The notes below the pieces were generated by a model, which searched no databases, was not told the DNA's origin, and saw only the letters and a program-made list of their open reading frames with translations. From Gigantopelta aegis (Eukaryota > Mollusca > Gastropoda > Neomphalida > Peltospiridae), in NCBI RefSeq assembly GCF_016097555.1, contig NC_054712.1:52859376-52923375 (forward strand): 64,000 nt of DNA, written 5' to 3'. The position numbers and the translations under genes are program-made. Positions 12,501-24,500 of this stretch are shown one piece after another (within the stretch, counting starts at the first letter, position 1; each line of letters starts with the position of its first letter).

Positions 12501-15500
12501 CTTATTCTTATAATCAATGGGTCAAATTTTCAATTTTGATGGCCTCAACAAGACTAGTGTTGCCATTGGTTTAAAGTGACAGACCCTAGTTTTTAAACAC
12601 TACGACTATTTTCACTATTAAAGCCATTTTTTATCATTTAAATTAGAAGCACTTACATTTTATTATTTAGAATATTAATTTTTGTACACCTGAAGTGGTT
12701 TTGGTCATACACATTTTTGTAACATGCCAAAATGCATTTTTCATAATTCTAAAAATGCACGTTCATCTGAAAAGTAATAGTTATCGAGACAAGGTAAAAT
12801 ATTTTTAGATGGTATTTCTCCATTTAAACATCATAGACCTTAGCTTCTCGCTGTTATAATCTTATCAAAATGTGTTGCAAGTCTGTAGATAACTAAACTT
12901 AGTGTCCATTTTTACTAGGGTCTGTGCCTTTAATAAACAAAATAGAGCACCAATGCTGGCCGGTACACCGATGCTGGTCGGTACACAGATGCTGGCCTGT
13001 ACACCAATGCTGGCCGGTGCGCCGATGCTGGTCGGTGCGCCGATGCTGGCCGGTGCGCCGATGCTGGCCGGTGCACCGACGCTGGCCGGTGCACCGACGC
13101 TGGTCGGTGCACCGACGCTGGTCGGTGCACCAACGCTGGTCGGTGCACCAATGTTGGTCGGTGCACCAATGCTGGTCGGTGCACCAATGCTGGTCGGTGC
13201 ACCAATGCTGGTCGGTGCACCAATGTTAGTCAGTGCACCAATGCTGGTCGGTACACCAATGCTAGTTGGTACACCAATGCAAAATTGGTTGCAAAGCGTG
13301 TTTGGTTACTAAACATTGGGGTACATAACATTTGCAAATTATTGTGCCAAGCCATTTCTTTTGCACTTTGTAAAATTATTTTTCTCAATTAAAGATATAT
13401 ATACAAGATGGGATGTTTTGAAAGGGCAGAGTGGCAAAATAGGCATTTTACTTGCCACCAATAACATCTGATATTGTGCACAATGATAAGTAAAGATCGA
13501 GGGCAACCACAGCAGTTGCCATCAGTGCCATGGTAAAATTGAAATCCTGCACAATCGGAAAAAATAACATATCCTTATAACTGAGAGGCACCAAACTTTA
13601 ACACAACTGTTTTCTATTAAATTGTAGACTAATAGCTGTATGTAAGTTTTGATTGAGAATCTTCCTAGAGATATATCAATATTGAGAAAGTGTAGACAAT
13701 CATATGTCAAACATTCATCATATAATGTTATTTTGTTGTTATACTGATACATGCCCTCCTAACCTTAAAACATGCTTTTTGGATTGTGATTGCTCAGTCA
13801 CTCATAAGTGTATCTGACTCTTTTAAAGTCCAAGGCCAGTATTTGTTTTACAACATGGTGTCAGGAGTTTTATTGTAATGAATGGCTTACCACCAAGATG
13901 AGAATTCTGAGCTCTGGCCAGTGAGATTCTGGAGCAATCTGCTTGGCTATAGAGTCCGATCCATTCTGTTCGGTTCCCATGTCCCAGAGAACAAATCCTC
14001 CGTAGACGCTGCGACAAGCACTGCCAGAACCAAGTCTGAAACAACAATACAATACACAGGATTAGCACATCTGTAAAGGTAATAAAGTTTAAAGTTTGCT
14101 TTGTTTAACGACACCACTGGAACACACTGATTAATGAATAATCGGCTATTGGATGTCAAACATTTGGTAATTCTGACTCATAGTCAACAGAAAGAAAAAA
14201 AGAAAGAAATGTTTTATTTAACGACACACTCAACACATTTTATTTACGGTTATATGGCATCAGACATATGGTTATGGACCACACAGATTTTGAGAGGAAA
14301 CCCGCTGTTGCCACTACATGGGCTACTCTTCCGATTAGCAGCATGGGATCTTCTATTTGTGCAGGATAGCACAAACCATGGCCTTTGTTGAACCAGTTAT
14401 GGATCACTGGTCAGTGCAAGTGGTTTACACCTACCCATTGAGCCTTGCGAAGCACTCACTCAGGGTTTGGAGTCGGTATCTGGATTAAAAATCCCATGCC
14501 TCGACTGAGATCTGAACCCAGTACCTACCAGCCTGTAGACCGATGGCCTTCCACGACGCCACCGAGGCCGGTCATAGTCAACAGAGAAAACCTGCTACAT
14601 TTTTTACTAATGCATTTTCCCCACAGACTGAGAAAAAAACAAATCAGTTGAATGGATCCACCGAGGTGATTCGATCCTGTAATGCAAGCACCTGAAGCAA
14701 GCACTCAGCTGACTGAACTAAATCCCACCCCTCTGTAAAGGTAATAATGCATATGTGTAATGACTCAGTCTTTTCAGTTTCTTCACCCAAATAAATCCAC
14801 AGTTTAAGATTGCACCCCCACTTGTGCATGCATTTCAATACAATTTCTATGTTAGAATATCGAAAGGAATCTATGACTGCTAATTTTAGGAAGTACTATT
14901 TCCTAAACTGGACTATGTATTAAGCTGCTACAGAAATTTGTACAACAGCACAGCATATAGTGATGTCATGCCCTAAATTGTGATAAGTATTATTACAAGG
15001 CCCTGTGCTGATAAAATGTTGAAGTATTGTGATAGTGTTATTACAAGGCCCTGTGCTGATAAAATGTTGAAGTATTGTGATAGTGTTATTACAAGGCCCT
15101 GTGCTGATAAAATGTTGAAGTATTATGATAAGTATTATTACAAGGCCCTGTGCTGATAAAATGTTGAAGTATTGTGATAAGTGTTATTACAAGGCCCTGT
15201 GCTGATAAAATGTTGAAGTATTATGATAAGTGTTATTACAAGGCCCTGTACTGATAAAATGTTGAAGTATTGTGATAGTGTTATTACAAGGCCCTGTGCT
15301 GATAAAATGTTGAAGTATTGTGATAAGTGTTATTACAAGGCCCTGTGCTGATAAAATGTTGAAGTATTGTGATAAGTGTTATTACAAGGCCCTGTGCTGA
15401 TAAAATGTTGAAGTATTGTGATAAGTGTTATTACAAGGCCCTGTGCTGATAAAATGTTGGAAGTATTGTGATAAGTGTTATTACAAGGCCCTGTGCTGAT

Positions 15501-18500
15501 AGAATATTGAGTGCGAGTGCAAATAATTTTTACATGCTCATACACCACTAGAGTTTCGAGCATGTCCGTCCCGGGGCCTGTCTCTGGATAGCCAGAGGCC
15601 CGGGTCAGAAAAAATTTAAGCGGACAATTTTGAAATTTACATCCATAAAATGTTGAAGTATTGTGATAGTGTTATTACAAGGCCCTGTACTGATAAAATG
15701 TTGAAGTATTGTGATAGTGTTATTACAAGGCCCTGTGCTGATAAAATGTTGAAGTATTGTGATAGTGTTATTACAAGGCCCTGTGCTGATAAAATGTTGA
15801 AGTATTATGATGATAGTGTTATTACAAGGCCCTGTGCTGATAAAATGTTGAAGTATTGTGATAAGTGTTATTACAAGGCCCTGTGCTGATAAAATGTTGA
15901 AGTATTGTGATAAGTGTTATTACAAGGCCCTGTGCTGATAAAATGTTGAAGTATTGTGATAAGTGTTATTACAAGGCCCTGTGCTGATAAAATGTTGAAG
16001 TATTGTGATAAGTGTTATTACAAGGCCCTGTGCTGATAAAATGTTGAAGTATTGTGATAAGTGTTATTACAAGGCCCTGTGCTGATAAAATGTTGAAGTA
16101 TTGTGATAAGTGTTATTACAAGACCCTGTGCTGATAAAATGTTGAAGTATTGTGATAAGTGTTATTACAAGGCCCTGTGCTGATAAAATGTTGAAGTATT
16201 GTGATAAGTGTTATTACAAGGCCCTGTGCTGATAGAATATTGAGTGCGAGTGCAAATAATTTTTACATGCTCATACACCACTAGAGTTTCGAGCATGTCC
16301 GTCCCGGGGCCTGTCTCTGGATAGCAAGGCCCTCAGAAAAAAATTAAGCGGACAATTTTGAAATTTACATCCATAAAATGTTGAAGTATTGTGATAGTGT
16401 TATTACAAGTGTGCTGATAAAATGTTGAAGTATTGTGATAGTGTTATTACAAGGCCCTGTGCTGATAAAATGTTGAAGTATTGTGATAGTGTTATTACAA
16501 GGCCCTGTGCTGATAAAATGTTGAAGTATTATGATAAGTATTATTACAAGGCCCTGTGCTGATAAAATGTTGAAGTATTGTGATAAGTGTTATTACAAGG
16601 CCCTGTGCTGATAAAATGTTGAAGTATTATGATAAGTGTTATTACAAGGCCCTGTACTGATAAAATGTTGAAGTATTGTGATAGTGTTATTACAAGGCCC
16701 TGTGCTGATAAAATGTTGAAGTATTGTGATAAGTGTTATTACAAGGCCCTGTGCTGATAAAATGTTGAAGTATTGTGATAAGTGTTATTACAAGGCCCTG
16801 TGCTGATAAAATGTTGAAGTATTGTGATAAGTGTTATTACAAGGCCCTGTGCTGATAAAATGTTGGAAGTATTGTGATAAGTGTTATTACAAGGCCCTGT
16901 GCTGATAGAATATTGAGTGCGAGTGCAAATAATTTTTACATGCTCATACACCACTAGAGTTTCGAGCATGTCCGTCCCGGGGCCTGTCTCTGGATAGCCA
17001 GAGGCCCGGGTCAGAAAAAATTTAAGCGGACAATTTTGAAATTTACATCCATAAAATGTTGAAGTATTGTGATAGTGTTATTACAAGGCCCTGTACTGAT
17101 AAAATGTTGAAGTATTGTGATAGTGTTATTACAAGGCCCTGTGCTGATAAAATGTTGAAGTATTGTGATAGTGTTATTACAAGGCCCTGTGCTGATAAAA
17201 TGTTGAAGTATTATGATAGTGTTATTACAAGGCCCTGTGCTGATAAAATGTTGAAGTATTGTGATAAGTGTTATTACAAGGCCCTGTGCTGATAAAATGT
17301 TGAAGTATTGTGATAAGTGTTATTACAAGGCCCTGTGCTGATAAAATGTTGAAGTATTGTGATAAGTGTTATTACAAGGCCCTGTGCTGATAAAATGTTG
17401 AAGTATTGTGATAAGTGTTATTACAAGGCCCTGTGCTGATAAAATGTTGAAGTATTGTGATAAGTGTTATTACAAGGCCCTGTGCTGATAAATTGTTGAA
17501 GTATTGTGATAAGTGTTATTACAAGGCCCTGTGCTGATAAAATGTTGAAGTATTGTGATAAGTGTTATTACAAGGCCCTGTGCTGATAAAATGTTGAAGT
17601 ATTGTGATAAGTGTTATTACAAGGCCCTGTGCTGATAAAATGTTGGAAGTATTGTGATAAGTGTTATTACAAGGCCCTGTGCTGATAAAATGTTGGAAGT
17701 ATTGTGATAAGTGTTATTACAAGGCCCTGTGCTGATAGAATATTGAGTGCGAGTGCAAATAATTTTTACATGCTCATACACCACTAGAGTTTCGAGCATG
17801 TCCGTCCCGGGGCCTGTCTCTGGATAGCCAGAGGCCCGGGTCAGAAAAAAATTAAGCGGACAATTTTGAAATTTACATCCATAAAATGTTGAAGTATTGT
17901 GATAGTGTTATTACAAGGCCCTGTGCTGATAAAATGTTGAAGTATTGTGATAGTGTTATTACAAGGCCCTGTGCTGATAAAATGTTGAAGTATTGTGATA
18001 AGTGTTATTACAAGGCCCTGTGCTGATAAAATGTTGAAGTATTGTGATAAGTGTTATTACAAGGCCCTGTGCTGATAAAATGTTGAAGTATTGTGATAAG
18101 TGTTATTACAAGGCCCTGTGCTGATAAAATGTTGAAGTATTGTGATAAGTGTTATTACAAGGCCCTGTGCTGATAAAATGTTGAAGTATTGTGATAAGTG
18201 TTATTACAAGGCCCTGTGCTGATAAATTGTTGAAGTATTGTGATAAGTGTTATTACAAGGCCCTGTGCTGATAAAATGTTGAAGTATTGTGATAGTGTTA
18301 TTACAAGGCCCTGTGCTGATAAAATGTTGCAGTATTATAGTAAATGTTATTACAAGGCCCTGCATGTGCTTATAAAATGTTGAAGCATCATGATAATTAA
18401 TTTTTGCCCGTTGTGTCTATTGCAATTTTTTTCCATGCACATTACTTTATTTTTTGGGTAATGTTTATTTTACAAAATTTGCCTCTCACCCACATTAATT

Positions 18501-21500
18501 TATTCTGAAACAGCTGTTAACTGCTATCAATTTTTATTTCCTGTGGCCTGGTAGGTGCATGAAAACTAGACTTTAAAGCTAACTTTATAATAAAATTATG
18601 AACCAGGTGTTGTATGGTTTAAATATATTTTACTGTGTACTTTATATTCCCAATTCAGGGCTTGAAATAGCAGACTATGAAAAGCAGAAAAGTCCTTTCC
18701 TTAGACCTGGTAGGTCAAATAAAAATTCACCTGCTAAAACCACAAAAAAATTGCAATTCATTTTTCAAGAGAGATGTATATAGAGGATATTTCATGTTTT
18801 TTGTCAAATATGATTTATATCTCATCGAGTAAAGTTTGCAATCATATCTCACGAGTCACACTTGTGCGACAAGTGTGATATGATTGAAAACTTCACGAGA
18901 TGAGATATAAATCATATTTGACAAAAAACATGAAATTTTCTATTTATTATATGACTTTTGGCAATTTACCTTTATTTTTAAAATGTCAGTATCAAAATAG
19001 TTCCAGCTTTCTTACAGTGAAGATAACACTTTCTACAGTGACGATAACACATTTTAGAGTGAAATGGTGAAATTTTCACTCTAAAATGTGTTATCGTCAC
19101 CGAGTGACTGATAACACTTTTATTTCACTGATATTGTAAGATATTTCACTAAATGTTATATAATAAGTATAATTATCTCATCTACTATTTAGCTCATGAT
19201 ACTGTAATATTATAATTCCATAGTGCTCTATATACGATACTCCTAATTTGTCACACCCTATCCCAAACCCTTCCCTCACCCTGTGCTCTTACTTCCTACA
19301 CGACATTTTTTTCTTTCTTAGCAGGACTTATTTCTACTGACCTGCTATTGTGCATAAAGCTATATAAACTCAAAGACTATACCAGCAATATTATTTATTT
19401 AATTAATTGCCATCTAAACAGTAAGAAACAAAAAACATTATTACGAGATCCCATAGTCATCTTACCTGGCTATATCGGATATTTCACCTGTGATTCCGTA
19501 CAGCTGTGCCAGAGTATGTACTGCAACAACAAAACAGAAAAAAGAACAATGATCTCATGATTATTATATTTGACAGAAATTGCTCTGTTTAATGGAAATG
19601 CTATATCACATTTTGCGTAACATGTGTCAGGTGTCCAACCACAGGAATTTGACGCTTGATTATTAAGCTAGTCACAGAATGATAAGTCATAATATGACAG
19701 CTGTCTGATATTAAACAGCAGTGCTAAATAAAGACCACTAGAAAAAAAAAGAATATTGTTTCAGTGCATAAAATTTGGCACAAACAATTTTGTTGTTCAT
19801 CTGTCGTTTATGCAAAACCAATATCAACATAGACAGGGATTGTTTGTGCAAACACTGTAATCGCTCATCAGAAATTATTGTTATTATTATTATTAAAACC
19901 AAACAAACATGTTGGCTAATATCATCAATGTTTTCAAAAATTGTGTGCAATGGGAAATCCTGACATAGATGTATGTCAAATGTGCTTGATGGTAATATTC
20001 TATCCAGCTTTTTCTATGTGTCCAGCCATTTCCTTCATGACCACCGTCTACTTTCATTATAAAATGCTATCTGCGTTAGCACACCACTAACATATTTATA
20101 ATTTACGGAAGTTTTCTCAAATTCTCAAACTCTTGACGTCATGATATTCGGTGTTTGAAGCATGTCACAGAACTTTTATGAGTAGTTTCTTAGAATATTA
20201 TATTATATATTGATGCAATTTAATGACACTGATAAAAACAAAATATGTTTAAAAAATTATAAACGGGTGTCATTAAAATCTCTCTCACCGCTATTCCAAG
20301 CCAATAGGAATACGTTGGCTGATTACGGATTCTCCGCGGAGTTTGACATTTCTATATCTTTTTTCGGATTGAATCAGGCCTATTAAACAGAAAACGTGAT
20401 GGCATTCTAGCGACTGTTCCTAGTGTCGCACAAAATGGCCATTAATATTAACTTTGTGACTGTAAAAGCATGCCAATACATAGCCTCATCTGGCTCACGC
20501 GAAGGTACCTGTGCAGCTACTGTTAGACTGATTTAGTTTAAAACCCATTTTGCCTGTTACAAGAGAATGTACCATGTATTACAAACATGCACCGCAGTGC
20601 ACAAGATCTCTGCCACCGTTGCGGGAAAATTGTGTTTTCGTTACTATGAATAGCATTTTAAAGAATTTCTAATTTCCAACGAATCGAAACTGAGATTTTA
20701 AAATCTTTGACAAATATCATCTACAGATCAATATTATACTAGTTTAAGCCTAAATTGAAATTGGTTAAATATTTTTTAAAAACTCAAAATATCTTCCCCA
20801 AAAGAGGTCAAAAATGATTTGGACACCGGTTGATTTTCATGGGTTGGTCAGGTTAGGACAAACAAACTTAATTTTTATTTTCACCTGGCAGCTTTCAAGT
20901 TAGTCCAAGCACACAAAAAGTATATTTTCGTATTTATGATAGAAAATTTGAAAAGCTAAAAAAATCACTCATCTTGACTTAGATTCTTCCTTGATTAGCA
21001 TTTCCCATTAACCTTTTTATTTGTATCTGAACTACTGCAGAAAACGACATATTGGTTGTCTGAAAAATTCCAACTTTATGCTGTGCTGTTTAACAACACC
21101 CCAGCACATTTTAAACAATGGCTATTTGTTTTTTAACATGCAACTATTTCAACAAATGGTAGGAGACAATATTTCTACATTTTAAGTAACCCAATTTTTG
21201 TAACAATAAGTTATATTATTACCTGTAGCTAAACTAAGCAGGACACAATATTTCACATAAACTATTGTTCTATTCCTGTTATGCAACTTTAAACATCACA
21301 TGAACCACAATACAGTTATGTGGTGAACTGTTTTGTTTTAAAATTAAAAGATGTAAACTGTTCTAAACAGATTTCTAGACACTTGATGCATGGCATATCT
21401 GTAATTGAAAGATCAGGGTATTAGGGATTATATCAGTTATTTCTTTTACTTTCATCCGGATATGAACACAAATTTTTATCCGCAAACATAAGTTTGCAGA

Positions 21501-24500
21501 TGATTTATTTTTTTTTCATACCCAGATGAAAGTTTAAAAAATAACAGACAATCCTTATAATTAAATTTAAAACAAACTTACTAATAATAACACTAAAAGT
21601 TCATAATTTATTTTGAATCATTTTTGGTTCATAAACAATAATGCTCAATATGACAAAGTATTAATATAAAGTGACATTATCAGATATGATGTTCCCTAAT
21701 GACATAATTTTTATGTTCATAAAAAAATTAGCAAACTTGCATTGCCACGGTTGGAGAAATGGGAGGACGTTATATTGTAATGAATGTTACGGAAATTTTA
21801 TTATTTTAAGGTACATTTGAAACATCAATATAGCACACAGAATTGTTGTACAAGTATGTTAGGATTAGGTAACTCACTGGTTATACAAAAATAATTCACA
21901 TAAGCAAATATATAGTTGTTTTGGTAAAAATGACGTGAACGGGAAAATACTGTAAAAACATTTCTACTGAGACCATGCATTCATTGACAGAACTACGCAC
22001 CAAAACATGCATATCCTGCAGCTGATGATGCCAAACCTGCTGCAGTAGGGAAATTGTTCTCGGAGCAGACGTGAAGGTGCCAGTGGATGCTGTCGTCTGC
22101 CATCTCTTGAGACTTCCGCTTTTGGGCTCGTCTTTTAACTAGGGTAAAAATTAATCACAGAAATTAATCAGAAAGAAGAAATCTGTAAATGACTAGATGT
22201 CTATTGAGAATAAAAAAAACCCAAAAAAACCCACCATTTGCTTTCAAATAATCAAATATAATATTAGTTTCAAGCTGAACCTCATTCATGAATGGATGGA
22301 TGGAAATTTGGACTGAATGACAGATGGCCATTGTTTAAAGATTTATTGCAAAATCAACCCACCCACCCCCCACCCACCTCAGTTTGGTAGCTACTAAATT
22401 ACACTTTGCTGTTTTGTTTAAAAAATATTTATTTAAAAGGGTGGGTTAAAAATTTGTTTAGAAATTTAAAATGGTACTACAAATGACTTGTATTTAACAA
22501 TATTTTTTAAAGGTTTGTGTGACAGATAAGATATCACAAACACTTGATTCTGTAATCCAGTCAGGTCAGGTCAGTGTGTTTAACGTGTACATTCAGAACA
22601 AGTTGTTGTAGCGCATGCCTATTCTGGTCACAGGTGCCTCCTCCGTCCAGGATAAGAAAGGGGTGGGGTGGGTTGGAGGACGGACCGCCTGAACTGGCAA
22701 GTGCAAGGGAGCACCAGCAGTCTGACCGGGGCCGGTAACAGGCGGAGGGTGGTATGGTGCTATGGAATTTAGAAAGTCCCATAGGATTAAGCCAAAGAAA
22801 ATGGGTGTGCATTTTTGTGAAGGAAATTAGGCGCAATTTTGAACGGTCCGCCAAAAATTAAAGATAGGGAGCTACGTATAGTTTTGGAAGATTAGTATGC
22901 CGAAAGTAGCTCATTATGTGGACCTAGATGGCATTTTGTAATGGCATCCCACAAAATAAATATTACTGGCCAAACATCTAAAGGGAGATAATTACTCAAC
23001 TATGTACTGCTGTACCTCTGGTTGCTGAATAACAAACACATGCAAAAGAGGACTACAACATTAATATACTCTTTAAAATTATTTTTCTGGTGTATAAAGA
23101 TGTTACCACAACCAAATCTACTCAAAACATAAACATGGAATGTAACATGTTGATCAACATGTAGCACATACTTACTTTCTTTCAACACATTCTGGATTCT
23201 AGAACTTGTCATGGGTTGTTCTCTGTACAAAGTAACAAAACAAAAACCACATAAAACCTTGTTATGGCTATCCTAAATTACATGTGGGTGGTCAATGTTA
23301 ACCTTCTTGAATTAAAATGATTCATATTTAGTAATGAATAATATGGCAGGCAATGAATTTGAAAAATAATTTCAGAATTTCAAAGAATTCATAACATTTA
23401 TGTCAAAAAGATATTTTAAGATTCCATCTAATAATCTTAAGCTTCCAACTCAAAAGCATGGAATCTAGCTAACGTTGCTGCCTCATATGCATATTTAATA
23501 TATGATAACCAGGATTTCTGCCAGAGGGTAAAACGTGTATGGTGCCATATCTAAAATATTTGCAGATATTATTTTCTGAAGTTAACCTTTTGACAAAATT
23601 AATGACTCTTATCATTACTGTATGATTTTCTTAACCCTAACCCCAAACCTAACCCATTTTCTTTCTGGGGGATAGCGGGTGCATGCATCACACACATTGT
23701 AAATATTCAGTTCCATAGTGCCATACCCAAAAATTTCTTTCTTTCAGAAATCCTGATAACCAGGTATATAGTTACTCACTCCCCATTCAGCCACATCTTA
23801 TCTTCAGTGAAGTCCTTACTGATAGCTGCTGTAGTTTTAGCCCTCAGCTGTAACAAGAAATATCACAGTACAACATTTAATTAATAGCATTATTTTCCTG
23901 CCAAGTGGAAACAATAGGAAGAAAGTAATCGATCATCTACTGGCAACTTGTTAAAAAAGGTGAGCATGGGTATGATACAATGTGATATTTGAGTCTAACT
24001 GTAAAGTTTTATAAGCACGGGTGCAGAACTGGCTGTTTTAATATTTATAAAATTCAGAAATGTTCTAAAAGCAATTTTATTTACTTATTCAAAGTATATG
24101 ACACCCCTAAAAAGAACTACATAAAAAAATTAATTTAAATGAGGTAGTGGACTCTTGCCATTTTGAAAAAGACTAGTCATAACTATTTACATGTAGCTCA
24201 GTTGATAGAGCTTTGGTTATAGGATCAAATCCAATCAACAGATCCATTGGCTTCTCTGTGGCAAAGTGATTGTATAAGATCCCTTGCTGCTAGAGGGAAA
24301 TGTTAGTGAGTTTCCTGTGAAGAGTTTGATTATGTGTCACAATTACCAAATATTTGACATCCAGTAACTAATGATTAATTAATCAAAGTGCTCTAGTAGT
24401 GTAGTTCTGGTTACAAGTCAACTGTTTTACCTCATTTTGGCCAAGTGTTGCACTGATTGAGGAGTTAATTGGAAGAATCAGCTTTTCATCCCGTTTGCCC

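Noticed and set aside
12902-13312. 136-codon ORF of repeated APMLVG units
   Set aside because: Produced by an 18-bp minisatellite in an MVD intron; frames on the other strand are equally open.
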